NCBI RefSeq assembly: GCF_003710905.1
Contig: NZ_RHHV01000011.1
Span: forward strand, 33,340-97,339
Direction: 5' to 3'
DNA length: 64,000 nt
DNA from: Brevibacillus parabrevis
GTDB taxonomy: Bacteria > Bacillota > Bacilli > Brevibacillales > Brevibacillaceae
The first letter of the stretch is position 1, and every line of letters begins with the position of its first letter. Of the stretch, positions 51,271 through 60,033 are shown in pieces. A program made the translations under genes and the position numbers. The notes beneath the pieces are model-generated. The model saw only the letters and a list, made by a program, of their open reading frames with translations. It made no database searches and was not told the DNA's origin.

Positions 51271-51333
51271 ATGTTTCCGTTGATTACAAACATGGAAGAA
51301 TTTTTGATTTACATGGGCGGCGGCTTTCAGTAT

Positions 51334-53808
51334 TTACCTGCCCATTTCGGAGACGAAGCGGGAGGGGCGGGTCTTCCGGCCGAAGCGCTCCCGGGGGATA
51401 CCGATACACAAACTGCGCCGGGCACGGGTAATCGCAACGTATAGGAGACGGCGTTCTTCTTCGATGGCGGTCGTCTGCCCTTTGCGCAGTTCATCCAGCG
51501 TGTACTCGTGAGGGAGAGCGCCTTCCACCAGGTCTGGCAGGAAGACATGGTCGTACTCCAGCCCTTTTGCCCGATGAATGCTTAATACGTGAACAGCTTC
51601 GCCCGGGAGTGGCCGCATATTGCGCCACTCTTTTTCTTGTCGCGTCATCTGCTCGATGTAAGCCAAAAAGTCGCCGATCGTGGCGTGCCGCTTGGCGGCG
51701 GCGAGAATTTGTTGCAGCTCGTCGCTCCAGCGTTCCCGGCCATCTTCCCGGTCACGGGCCCGCTTTTTCAAGTAGTCGCGCAGCTTTCCGTCTTCGTAAA
51801 TCAGCTCCAGCGCCTGGGCAGGAGGGCAATCCTTGCACGCGGCGAGAATGTCGTTGATCACTTGCATATGCTTGCGCTGGTACGGTTTGAGCTGTGTCAG
51901 GTGCGGGAGGATATGCAAAACGGGCTTGTCCTCCAAAATGGATTGGCTGCGCACGGCATTCCATGTCTCGCCGGAAATGTACAGCGTCGGCAAGATTTCC
52001 CTGAGCGCATCCGTGTCGTCCGGATTGAGCGCCAGCCGCAAGTAGTGCAAAGTCCAGCGAACCGTCTGACGCTGGTAAAACGACTCTTCCTCCTGGGTGT
52101 AGTGAAACGGGATGCCCGCCTCGCTCAACCGCTCCAAAAGCGGGCGCGTCGACTCGTTTGTCCGGTAGAGGATGGCGCATTCGCCTAAAGCCGTTCCTTG
52201 CTCGCGCCGATGGATGATTTCATCCACGATCCGGGATGCCTGCTCTTCTTCGTCGTCCGGTTCAAACAAAAACGTGTCGCCTTCCTCGCGGTGGAACGAA
52301 CGGCACGCCTTGTCCCAGCGGGCGCGATTGTGGCCGATGAGCGAATAGCCGAGACTGACGATGGAAGAGTGAGAGCGGTAGTTCACTTCCAGTGTAATCG
52401 TAGAGGCTTGGGGAAAATCTTTGGTGAAGCCCAATATGTACTGGGGATCACTGCCGCGAAAGCCGTAGATCGACTGATCGTCATCGCCAATGACGCACAG
52501 GTTGTTTTGCGGTGCGCACAGCAGCTTGACCGTCTCGTACTGGATGCGGTTAATATCTTGAAACTCGTCGATCATGACGTGGGTAATCCGCTCCTGGTAG
52601 CGCTGCAGCAAGTTTTGATTGTCGCGCAAAAGCTCGTAGCAGCCGAGCAGCATGTCGTCGAAATCAAACCATTGGTGCTTTTTCTTCGCTTCCTCGTAGA
52701 GCGGATACAGCTGTGCCGCCCGCTTTTCCGCATCGGTCGCCAGTTCACGGTAGGCAACCTCACGCGGGAGGATGTATTCGTTTTTCCAGCGGCTGACGAT
52801 GCCGAGCGCTTCGGTGATGTCAGTTTCTTTTAAGGCAGCCAGCTCGTCGTGTCCGAGCAGCGACCCGGTTTCGCGCAGGAGCCGCCACTTTTGCCAGTCT
52901 TTTTTCAAAAGCCGCTGCTGATCCCAATTGTTCGGCTGATGGTGCAAGAGCATGCGGTAAAAAATACTGTGAAACGTTCCGGCAATCAGCTCGCGGGCCT
53001 GACCGGACGGAAGCTGTCTGGCAATGCGCAGACGGATTTCTTCCGCGGCTTTCGTGGTAAAGGTCACGACCATGATCCGGTTTGGCTCCACACCGAGATC
53101 TTTGATCAGGTGGGCGGTGCGCGCTGTCATCACGCGGGTCTTGCCGCTGCCGGCTCCGGCGAGAATCAAAAGCGGCCCATCTGTCGCATGCACAGCCTGC
53201 TGCTGCGTAGGGTGGAGCGGTTGGTCAAGCTGTTGCTCCGCCAAGTGCGCGATCGTCTTTTTCGGCATGAAGCGCTTGCGAAAGACCGGGGGCTGTGGCG
53301 GAGGCGGAGCTGGTGTGACGCTGCTGCCAATCGTCCGTTTTTTCGGGAGGCGAAAGGAACCGATCGTTGTGGTGTCGGTTTCCGTTTCCGTGCGATCGTC
53401 TTCGCCGGATGCTTTTTCCGTCGCGCGGCCGAGCGAATCGTCAGCTGGTGCACCAGTTGCAGAGCTTGTACCATCTGCATCTGCTGGCGTATGCTCTACA
53501 ACTGCGTCAGTGCTGGCGACAGCAGCGGTGCCAGTGACGATAGGGTGGAGCGTCGCCGCTGCCGTCTCGTCCAACGCTTGCAGCCACTCAAAAGTGGCAG
53601 GACTGTTTTGCGGCAAAAGCGGACAGTCCGTTTCCAGTGAATGCGCGAAATAAGGCTCAAAGCTGATGCCCGCAACCAGGCGCAACGGGGAGCCGCAGGC
53701 CGGACAGCGAACCTTGTCCTGTCGGGCTGCCATGCGCCAAAACGGTATGCGGTTGTAAGTGTCAGGCTGCAACAGGATGGGTTTGTTGTCTAGTAACGCA
53801 TAGTTCAT
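51334..53808 (-). CDS. yjcD: UvrD/Rep-type helicase, YjcD-like, with N-terminal CoiA-like zinc region
   Basis: An 824-residue superfamily 1 helicase. Motifs in order: LAGAGSGKTR (I), TFTTKAAEEIR (Ia), MIDEFQDIN (II), VIGDDDQSIYGFRG (III), VNYRSH (IV), VLSIHRAKGLEYDHVFLP (V) and EERRLLYVAITRAR (VI). The first 70 residues contain CPACGSPLRLVAG and a following FEPYFAHS, resembling the N-terminal zinc region of CoiA. A long acidic Thr/Ser/Ala linker (about 95-190) separates this from the helicase. Start 53808 follows GAGGTG. The B. subtilis relative is YjcD. Confidence 0.85.
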   Translation of the reverse strand: MNYALLDNKPILLQPDTYNRIPFWRMAARQDKVRCPACGSPLRLVAGISFEPYFAHSLETDCPLLPQNSPATFEWLQALDETAAATLHPIVTGTAAVASTDAVVEHTPADADGTSSATGAPADDSLGRATEKASGEDDRTETETDTTTIGSFRLPKKRTIGSSVTPAPPPPQPPVFRKRFMPKKTIAHLAEQQLDQPLHPTQQQAVHATDGPLLILAGAGSGKTRVMTARTAHLIKDLGVEPNRIMVVTFTTKAAEEIRLRIARQLPSGQARELIAGTFHSIFYRMLLHHQPNNWDQQRLLKKDWQKWRLLRETGSLLGHDELAALKETDITEALGIVSRWKNEYILPREVAYRELATDAEKRAAQLYPLYEEAKKKHQWFDFDDMLLGCYELLRDNQNLLQRYQERITHVMIDEFQDINRIQYETVKLLCAPQNNLCVIGDDDQSIYGFRGSDPQYILGFTKDFPQASTITLEVNYRSHSSIVSLGYSLIGHNRARWDKACRSFHREEGDTFLFEPDDEEEQASRIVDEIIHRREQGTALGECAILYRTNESTRPLLERLSEAGIPFHYTQEEESFYQRQTVRWTLHYLRLALNPDDTDALREILPTLYISGETWNAVRSQSILEDKPVLHILPHLTQLKPYQRKHMQVINDILAACKDCPPAQALELIYEDGKLRDYLKKRARDREDGRERWSDELQQILAAAKRHATIGDFLAYIEQMTRQEKEWRNMRPLPGEAVHVLSIHRAKGLEYDHVFLPDLVEGALPHEYTLDELRKGQTTAIEEERRLLYVAITRARRSLCIGIPRERFGRKTRPSRFVSEMGR

Positions 53809-53862
53809 GTAGGCACCTCGAAAAAACAGCTTCTTTGTCAACGGTCTGACTGTGGAAACAAG

Positions 53863-53891
53863 AAGTGCCCCCTGGCTTGAAGGGGACACTT
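53863..53891 (-). terminator. Possible terminator after the second CNNM/CorC gene
   Basis: AAGTGCCCC (53863-53871) and GGGGACACTT (53882-53891) form a stem with one bulge; the T-run on the minus strand is weak. Confidence 0.4.
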
Positions 53892-53906
53892 GCCAAATGT
53901 TGTTCG

Positions 53907-55277
53907 CTATGACTGGGCGTGCAGCAAAATCGTGTCCTCCGGAAGTGCGGCCGATTCTTCCTCATCCAGATGGGTGATCGCCACGCGTGTGATCCGGTGA
54001 TTTTCCAACTCGCTAATTGTAAACAGGTAGCCTTCGTACATGACGGCTTTGCCTGATGCCACTTCTTCGTTCAGTTGGCTGTAGAGCCAGCCGGCAATCG
54101 TATCGACCTCATCGGAGACGATCTCGATCGTCAGAAAATCGTTCAACTCGCTCAAGAGTGTTTTTCCAGAAACCGAGAGGGCATTGCTCGCACTTTCTTC
54201 AATTTCAGGCCGTTCATTTTCGTCAAATTCATCCTGAATGTCGCCGACAATTTCCTCCAGGATGTCTTCCATGGTCAAAATCCCTGCTGTGCCGCCATAC
54301 TCGTCGATGACGATCGCGATTTGCGAGCGGCGCTTTTGCATGAGCCGCAGCACGTGGCTGATTTCCATGGACTCTGGCACCGTAAGCAGGGGACGAAGGA
54401 AATCGTTTAACTCGGCTTTCCCGGTTGTCAGCGCCGACAGGAAAAAGTCGGAAGTGTGCACGAAGCCAATCAGCCTGTCTTTGTCTTCATGGGCGACAGG
54501 GAAGCGTGAGTGGCGGGATTCCCGGATGATTTGCAAATTTTCGTCAAACGTGTTGTCATCGTACAAACAAATCATGTCGATGCGCGGGATCATAATTTCC
54601 CGGGCAAGTCGTTCGGAAAAATCAAAGACGTTGTCCACCAGGGCCATTTCCGTTTGGTCGATGTGGCCGCTCTTATGGCTCTGATTGACCAGCAAGCGAA
54701 TTTCTTCCTCCGTGTGGGCCGGGTCGCTCTCCGTAGCAGGCTCGATGCCCAAGCGGCGGATGAACAGGTTGGCCGCTCCGTTCAAAAACCAGATGAGCGG
54801 GTAGCTGAGCTTGTAGAAAAACATGAGCGGAGCAGCAGTCCACAGCGAAGTCGCTTCCGCTTTTTGAATCGCGAGCGATTTGGGAGCAAGCTCTCCGAAA
54901 ACGATGTGCAAAAACGTAATGATAGCAAACGCGATGGCAAGAGAAACAGGGCCTACCATATACGGCGGGAATTGAAAGTATGCCATCATGGGTTCGACGT
55001 AATGGGCGATTGCAGGCTCACCAACCCAGCCTAATCCAAGCGATGCCAGCGTGATGCCGAGCTGGCAGGCAGACAAATAGGCGTCGAGCTCCCGGGTGAC
55101 CTTTTGCGCGTAGTGGGCACGCTTGTTGTTGCCCTCACTGACGAGCTGGGCCAAACGAGTTTGGCGAACTTTAACCAGCGAGAATTCTGCTGCGACGAAG
55201 AAGCCGTTCAAAAGGACCAAAAACACCACGAGCAGCAGATTCAGCGTAATCTCCCCTATCGGACTCTCCAAGCGCAC
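53907..55277 (-). CDS. CNNM/CorC-family membrane protein, second copy
   Basis: A 456-residue paralogue of the protein at 29575. It has the CNNM membrane domain (VLLNGFFVAAEFSLVKVRQ, ACQLGITLASLGLGWVGEP, FGELAPKSLAIQ), CBS pair (REIMIPRIDMICL, IVIDEYGGTAGILTMEDIL) and CorC domain. A GTG start at 55277 abuts GGAG; TTG 55271 is possible. Transport or sensing of magnesium or similar cations is the usual role. Confidence 0.88.
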   Translation of the reverse strand: MRLESPIGEITLNLLLVVFLVLLNGFFVAAEFSLVKVRQTRLAQLVSEGNNKRAHYAQKVTRELDAYLSACQLGITLASLGLGWVGEPAIAHYVEPMMAYFQFPPYMVGPVSLAIAFAIITFLHIVFGELAPKSLAIQKAEATSLWTAAPLMFFYKLSYPLIWFLNGAANLFIRRLGIEPATESDPAHTEEEIRLLVNQSHKSGHIDQTEMALVDNVFDFSERLAREIMIPRIDMICLYDDNTFDENLQIIRESRHSRFPVAHEDKDRLIGFVHTSDFFLSALTTGKAELNDFLRPLLTVPESMEISHVLRLMQKRRSQIAIVIDEYGGTAGILTMEDILEEIVGDIQDEFDENERPEIEESASNALSVSGKTLLSELNDFLTIEIVSDEVDTIAGWLYSQLNEEVASGKAVMYEGYLFTISELENHRITRVAITHLDEEESAALPEDTILLHAQS

Positions 55278-55521
55278 CTCCAGCCTTCCGCGGTGCGAAA
55301 GGTGGAGAATTCACCTCCGTTACGCTAATTGTATTTTAAATGTACGAACCAAAAGGAATAAACATTCGTAACTTCCTTGTTACAGGTAAGTATACCAATA
55401 GGTCAACCGAAGAGTCAAAACGTTCCGATTTGCCCGGGCGCATTTTGCACATTGTCCGGACATACGGGAATCCCTCGATTCATACACATAAACGAGCAGT
55501 TGTCCGAGGGAGGGGAGGCGT

Positions 55522-56295
55522 GTGTACTGGCTGCAAAAAAGCGTGGCGATCGTCATGGGGAGTGTCCTGGTTGCCATTGGCGTCAATCTGTTTTTGGTGC
55601 CGCACCGCCTCATGGACGGAGGGATGATCGGGATCGGGCTGTTGGCGACGTATTACATGCAGTGGCCGCCCGGGATAATCATGATTGTCGTCAGTATTCC
55701 GGTGTATGTCATCGTGTTTTTTTACGATCGTCGGCTGTTTTTGCACAGTTTTCACGGGATGCTGATCTCAGCCTTTTTGATCGATGTCCTGTCCGATTTG
55801 CGCGATTTCAACAGTTGGTCTACGGCGACTTCGTCTGTAACGGGGGGCTTGCTGATCGGCATGGGAGTAGGCTTGATGCTCGCCTTCGAAACGAATACCG
55901 GAGGAACGGATCTGGTAGCGCAATTTTTGGCCCGGCGCTTTCGTCTGCCTGTGGCTTTGCTGATCCTGGTGATTGACGGTCTGATCGTGGCCTGCTCGCT
56001 GCATACGATCGGGCTTGTGCGCACCGCCTTTTCGCTGCTGACAATCGTCGCCGTCGCAGCTACGACACACATGTTCAGTGGGATCGGGCGTCCGCATCCG
56101 CCTTATACCATCGTTGGCCCGCTGCACACTTTGCGCGCAGAGCGGAGCAAAGAACGGTTGCGAGCCTTTCCTGTCTTGCCGGTTTTTTACAGGAAAAGAC
56201 AACAGCTCGCATCTGTACGCGCAAAACAAACCGGAAGAACCAGGGCAGGGGAAGCAAAGTTTTTGGAGAAAATAAATAGGAAAAGGATGAAATGA
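55522..56295 (+). CDS. YitT-family membrane protein lacking the usual C-terminal domain
   Basis: A 257-residue protein. The first 190 residues match YitT proteins: GSVLVAIGVNLFLVPHRLMDGG is cut here to its core VNLFLVPHRLMDGG, then LLIGMGVGLMLAFETNTGGTD, with five helices. The usual DUF2179 C-terminal domain is absent; instead there is a basic tail (KRQQLASVRAKQTGRTRAGE). Function unknown. GTG 55522 follows GGGGAGG closely. Confidence 0.75.
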   Translation: MYWLQKSVAIVMGSVLVAIGVNLFLVPHRLMDGGMIGIGLLATYYMQWPPGIIMIVVSIPVYVIVFFYDRRLFLHSFHGMLISAFLIDVLSDLRDFNSWSTATSSVTGGLLIGMGVGLMLAFETNTGGTDLVAQFLARRFRLPVALLILVIDGLIVACSLHTIGLVRTAFSLLTIVAVAATTHMFSGIGRPHPPYTIVGPLHTLRAERSKERLRAFPVLPVFYRKRQQLASVRAKQTGRTRAGEAKFLEKINRKRMK

Positions 56296-56307
56296 GGGGC
56301 GAACATT

Positions 56308-57237
56308 GTGTCTACACATACACCGCAAATGATTACGGAGCGGGTCGGCTATTTTCCCGGTCACGTAAACATCGGGTTGGTGATAGGGGAGAGCGGGGCC
56401 ATCCTGATTGATTCCGGGCTGGAGGCGCAAACGGCGAAGAAAATCAAAAAAGGGCTGGACGCGATAGCCCAGCCCTTGTGCGCGATCATTCAAACACACG
56501 CTCATGCCGACCACTTCGGAGGAAACGCCTACCTGCTCGGATGCTGGCCCGAAGCCAAAGTATACGCACCACCGCTGGAAGAAGCGATCATTCGCTATCC
56601 GATTCTGGAACCCATCTATTTGAACATGGGGGCAGAACCTCTTGCCGATCTGAAAAACAAGTTTTTGCTGGCGCAAGCTTCCCGGGTGGACCACCTCCTT
56701 CCATTAGAAGGAACGATTGCAATCGACGGTGTGCCTTTTACGATCCTTTCTCTGCCGGGGCACAGCTATCAGCAGGTCGGTCTGATCTGCGACGACATAT
56801 GCTTTGCAGCCGACAGCTATTTGGGTGAGGAAGTATTGGAAAAGCACAAATTGCCGTTTCTTGTGGATGCGCATGAGACGATGAACAGTTTGCACAAGCT
56901 CCTTGCGACCACATGCACAGGATATTTGCCAGGTCACGGAGCGTACACCACCTCCTCTCAAGGTGCGGTGCACAAAAATATGGAATGGCATGAACGGATT
57001 TACGCTGTCATCGAAGACATTTTAAGAGAGGAGCGCGGAGTAGAAGACGCTCTCGCCCTCCTGTGTGAACGCTTGCACATTTCCATAGAAAACGCCGGAA
57101 GCTACGCCTTGTTTCGGACGGCTTTCATGGGCTATCTCGTCGGACTGGTAAAAGAAAAGAGAGTGACCTATCGGTTTTGTGCCAACAGATGGTTGTGGAG
57201 CACGGTTCAGGATGGACCAGACGAAGAAGAGAGATAA
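56308..57237 (+). CDS. Metallo-beta-lactamase-fold hydrolase
   Basis: A 309-residue enzyme. Zinc ligands: THAHADHFGG (about 71), LPGHSYQQ, CFAADSYLGEE and YLPGHG. A C-terminal helical domain (about 225-300) is present. The substrate is unknown. The start is GTG 56308 with GAGGGGCG upstream, 12 bases after YitT, so the two are in one operon. The end overlaps the convergent YugN-like gene by 31 bases. Confidence 0.82.
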   Translation: MSTHTPQMITERVGYFPGHVNIGLVIGESGAILIDSGLEAQTAKKIKKGLDAIAQPLCAIIQTHAHADHFGGNAYLLGCWPEAKVYAPPLEEAIIRYPILEPIYLNMGAEPLADLKNKFLLAQASRVDHLLPLEGTIAIDGVPFTILSLPGHSYQQVGLICDDICFAADSYLGEEVLEKHKLPFLVDAHETMNSLHKLLATTCTGYLPGHGAYTTSSQGAVHKNMEWHERIYAVIEDILREERGVEDALALLCERLHISIENAGSYALFRTAFMGYLVGLVKEKRVTYRFCANRWLWSTVQDGPDEEER

Positions 57238-57566
57238 TCGGCAATTTCGGCCAATTTATGCTCGGCTGCTTCCCGAACGGATTTGGGGATGAAAAAAATC
57301 TCTTCAGAGGTGTTCATATAAAATTTTGCTTCCAGATACGGATGGCCCAGCTTGACTGTCATCTCGCCTTTTCCAGTGGACGAGGTGGTAAAATTGGTGG
57401 GAATGCGCAGGAAATACGTGCTGCTGCTGGCAGAATCGTACATGACGACATCGTACGTGGGCATGCCGTCCCCGCCTGATCGGTGAAACCCCTGCTGTCT
57501 GAGCATTTTGTCGACATAGGAGAGTGGCTGCACGACACCGGTCAGGGTCTTGTTTTTTAACCGCAT
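57207..57566 (-). CDS. YugN-like family protein, 119 aa
   Basis: A 119-residue protein of the YugN-like look: YDVVMYDSASSSTYFLRIPTN is represented here by the core STYFLRIPTN, followed by VKLGHPYLEAKFYMN. Role unknown. ATG 57566 is chosen because GAGGAGG lies 6 bases before it and directly abuts an upstream ATG (57572). The 3' end runs 31 bases into the facing hydrolase gene. Confidence 0.7.
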   Translation of the reverse strand: MRLKNKTLTGVVQPLSYVDKMLRQQGFHRSGGDGMPTYDVVMYDSASSSTYFLRIPTNFTTSSTGKGEMTVKLGHPYLEAKFYMNTSEEIFFIPKSVREAAEHKLAEIADYLSSSSGPS

Positions 57567-57674
57567 GGACATCCTCCTCGGCTCAACCTGTGAGAAATTC
57601 GGGTTTGCTACCATCCTATGTGCGGTGGGCAGATTTCAGACTTGAAGAAAAAGAAAAGAAGGAGTGGAGAAAAT

Positions 57675-58520
57675 ATGCTGTTGCAAGCAGACTTACATAC
57701 ACATACGAAGGCGTCGGACGGGACCTGCGAACCTGCGGAAAACGTGCGCCTGGCGAAAGAAGCGGGACTTGCCGCTCTGGCGATTACCGACCACGATACA
57801 GTGGCGGGCGTGGCAGAAGCGATCGAAGCGGGAGCGAGGCTCGGGGTGGAAATCATTCCGGGCGTGGAAGTAAGCTCGGTAGGAAACGGGCAAGACATTC
57901 ACGTGTTAGGCTATTTTGTTCCATATGAGGATCAGGCGTTTCAAGAGCGACTTGTGGGCTTGCGAGAAACGCGCCACCAGCGCAACGAGTTGCTGATTGC
58001 CCGCCTGCAGGAGCTGGGTATTTCGATTACGCTGGAAAACGTCTACCGCCGCAAGCAAGGCACAGATAAAAACATCGGTCGCCCGCATATTGCCGAAGAG
58101 CTGATCGAGCTGGGCGTCGTGGCCACAATCGAAGAGGCGTTTGACAAGTATTTGGGCAAAGGGGGAGCGGCTTACGTCAATCCTCCGCGCATCTCGCCTC
58201 AGGAGGCGATCACGCTGATCAAGGAGGCGGGCGGCGCGGCCGTGCTGGCGCATCCAGGTTTGTATGACGATGACGAGCTTGTGCGCGAGCTGATCGTCTT
58301 CGGGCTGGACGGCATCGAAGTCAACCATCCGGACAACGATGAGCTGCAAAAGCTGCGCTACAGCAAGTGGGCACAAGAGCACGGCCTCGTCGTGACAGGC
58401 GGTTCCGACTTTCATGGCTGGCGCGGCGAGGAGCCTTTTCACGCCATGCTCGGCTCGCACACGGCGCCGACAGAGGCGGTAGAGCAGTTGCGTGAGATTG
58501 CTCGGAGGCGGAAGGGGTAA
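57675..58520 (+). CDS. PHP-domain phosphoesterase
   Basis: A 281-residue PHP protein. Metal ligands: DLHTHTKASDG (H8, H10), ITDHDTVAG, VEVSSVGNGQDIHVLGY, LAHPGLY and GGSDFHGW. The type resembles the nucleoside 3',5'-bisphosphate phosphatase/YciV (RNase AM) branch, which degrades pAp or the 5' ends of RNA. ATG 57675 follows AAGGAGTGGAG. A 40-base tandem array starts just after its stop and its terminator lies 400 bases downstream. Confidence 0.85.
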   Translation: MLLQADLHTHTKASDGTCEPAENVRLAKEAGLAALAITDHDTVAGVAEAIEAGARLGVEIIPGVEVSSVGNGQDIHVLGYFVPYEDQAFQERLVGLRETRHQRNELLIARLQELGISITLENVYRRKQGTDKNIGRPHIAEELIELGVVATIEEAFDKYLGKGGAAYVNPPRISPQEAITLIKEAGGAAVLAHPGLYDDDELVRELIVFGLDGIEVNHPDNDELQKLRYSKWAQEHGLVVTGGSDFHGWRGEEPFHAMLGSHTAPTEAVEQLREIARRRKG

Positions 58521-58540
58521 TTGGAGCAGATGGGTTTATA

Positions 58541-58920
58541 TGTTGGAGTGAAAGGTAATAACGCAGTAGTTTAGTCTGCCTGTTGGAGTGAAAGGTAGTA
58601 ACGCAGGGGCTTGGCCTGTCTGTCGGAGTAAAAAGTAATAATGCAAGGGCTTGGTCTGCTTGTTGGAGTAGAAAGTAAGAACGCAGCAGTCTAGCCTGTG
58701 CTGGTGGGGTAAAAAGTAATAACGTAGTGGCTTAGCCTGTCTGTTGGAGCAAAAAGTAATAACGCAGGGGCTTAGCCTGTCTGTTGGAGCAAAAAGTAAT
58801 AACGCAGGGGCTTAGCCTGTCTGTTGGGGCGAAAAGTAAGAACGCAGGGGCTTGTCTTGTCTGTTGGAGCAAAAAGCAATAACGCAGTAGCCTCCCCTGC
58901 CTGTTGGAACAGAAAAGTAG
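58541..58920. repeat. 40-bp tandem repeat array, about 9.5 units
   Basis: Units start at 58541, 58581, 58621, 58661, 58701 (41 bp), 58742, 58782, 58822, 58862 and a partial at 58902. Each begins TGTTGGAG, continues (A)AAAAGTAATAACGCAG and ends (GGGG)CTTAGCCTGTC. Units 6 and 7 are identical; outer units differ more. A degenerate half unit (58521-58540) joins the PHP stop codon. Frames contain stops (TAATAA), and 40 is not divisible by 3, so it is not coding. There is no repeat/spacer alternation, so it is not CRISPR. It occupies the stretch 58521-58926 between the PHP gene and its terminator. Confidence 0.9.
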
Positions 58921-58926
58921 AAAAGT

Positions 58927-58976
58927 AGCCCCTTATCCGTCAGACGATTGGCTGAACCGGATGAAGGGGCTTTTTT
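58927..58976 (+). terminator. Terminator after the 40-bp array
   Basis: AGCCCCTTATCCG (58927-58939) pairs with CGGATGAAGGGGCT (58958-58971) with one bulged G, then T6. It points to a + transcript running from the PHP gene through the array. Confidence 0.85.
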
Positions 58977-59038
58977 GTCTGGCAAATTACATATTGCCTT
59001 GTGCCTGGGAAATGTCGGCAACTACCGTGACTGGCGGA

Positions 59039-59461
59039 TTACAGAACCGTCAGCAAAAACGCCATTCCGAGCCACAGGCAGAGCGGAGTGAACAATCTGG
59101 TGTCTTGGCGGCCGAAGACGGTGTGCCGGACTTTTTTAAAGAAGCCCACGTAACGAAAGTCGCCGACAGCACGCAAGAAAAAAACGGCAGTACCGAAGAT
59201 GCAGCCCCATTGAATCAAGGCGGGCGCCATCAGCGGCGCTAAATAACCGCTTTGCGCGAGCAGCAAATAGTCGGCGAAAAGCAGCAGGCCAGCGACTATG
59301 AGCGTCCCGATCTTTCCGGGACGAAATAGCGGGCGGGAATCGTGCGCAGTAACGGGGATGGCCGCAGTGCTTCCCCAACGGCCGCCGAATGCCCAGTACA
59401 CATGCAACAATGACAGAACGGCCAGGATAATCGCAGTAGATAAGACGACGAATGTGGTCAT
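59039..59461 (-). CDS. DUF3995 membrane protein, 140 aa
   Basis: Four predicted membrane helices with the pattern of DUF3995: LLHVYWAFGGRWG after the first helix, a short loop GKIGTLIVAG, and a C-terminal RLFTPLCLWLGMAFLL. Function unknown. Start 59461 has AAGGAGG 8 bases upstream. A dyad at 59507-59526, nearly identical to one ahead of tetR, lies 46 bases upstream of the start codon, so this gene is a likely target of that TetR. Confidence 0.75.
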   Translation of the reverse strand: MTTFVVLSTAIILAVLSLLHVYWAFGGRWGSTAAIPVTAHDSRPLFRPGKIGTLIVAGLLLFADYLLLAQSGYLAPLMAPALIQWGCIFGTAVFFLRAVGDFRYVGFFKKVRHTVFGRQDTRLFTPLCLWLGMAFLLTVL

Positions 59462-59506
59462 GCGAGTGCCTCCTTGGTGAAAGCTTCGTGGGCGTTTTTT
59501 TGCAAA

Positions 59507-59526
59507 AGATACGCAAGCGTATGTTT
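59507..59526. promoter_or_regulatory. TetR operator copy 2, upstream of DUF3995
   Basis: AGATACGCAAGCGTATGTTT. The core ATACGC-AA-GCGTAT (59509-59522) is a perfect palindrome. It matches the copy at 60555-60574 at 17 of 20 bases, in the same orientation. Confidence 0.65.
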
Positions 59527-59572
59527 CGGGCGCGAGAATCCCCCAGTGCAGGGAGGGGGCAGAAAGGGACGT

Positions 59573-60033
59573 TCTCAGGTCGTCGGATAGAGCCATATGA
59601 TACATCATCGTACCCGGCATGAAGAAGTTCGCGCAGCAAGGATGTTTTCATGTTGTCAGATGGAGTCATATGGTCATCATCGTGCCTAGATCGAGGAAGT
59701 TCCGCAGAAAGGAGGCTTTCATGTGTCAGATGAAGCTGTACGGTACATCACCGTGCCCAGCATGAGGAAGTTCGCCGCAGATAGGGACTTTCTCAGGTCG
59801 TCAGATGAAGCCATATGGTCATCATCGTGCCTAGATCGAGGAAGTTCCGCAGAAAGAAAGGATGCTTTCATGTTGTCAGATGAAGCTGTACGGTACATCA
59901 TCGTACCCAGCATGAGGAAGCTCACTCAGAAAGAAATGCTTTCATGTTGCCGGATGGAAACCATATGGCTCATCATCGTACACAGCCCTACCTCTACGAA
60001 GTCTCCACAGCAAGGCAAGCTTTCACGTTGTCC
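59573..60033. repeat. 72-bp class imperfect tandem repeats, six units and a partial
   Basis: Unit starts are at about 59573, 59647, 59718, 59790, 59867, 59941 and a partial at 60022 (lengths 71-81). Each unit opens TTTCATGTTGTCAGATGAAG and ends GCAGAAAGGA. Two types alternate: one with centre CATATGGTCATCATCGTGCC, one with centre TGTACGGTACATCATCGTAC. Both centres are dyads bounded by GATGA and TCATC, so each unit can form a hairpin. The last partial unit runs into the 3' end of tetR and includes its stop. This fills most of the gene-free stretch 59462-60022. Confidence 0.85.

Noticed and set aside
51271..51449. Possible small protein beginning at the fabI terminator
   Set aside because: The start is in the terminator T-run without ribosome site, and the rest is antisense to the helicase 3' end.
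59719..59925. Minus-strand frame through the 72-bp repeats
   Set aside because: It is a by-product of the repeat; unit lengths vary out of phase and no ribosome site is seen.
58541..60033. The two arrays as CRISPR
   Set aside because: Whole units are alike with no unique spacers of constant length, and no cas genes are present.
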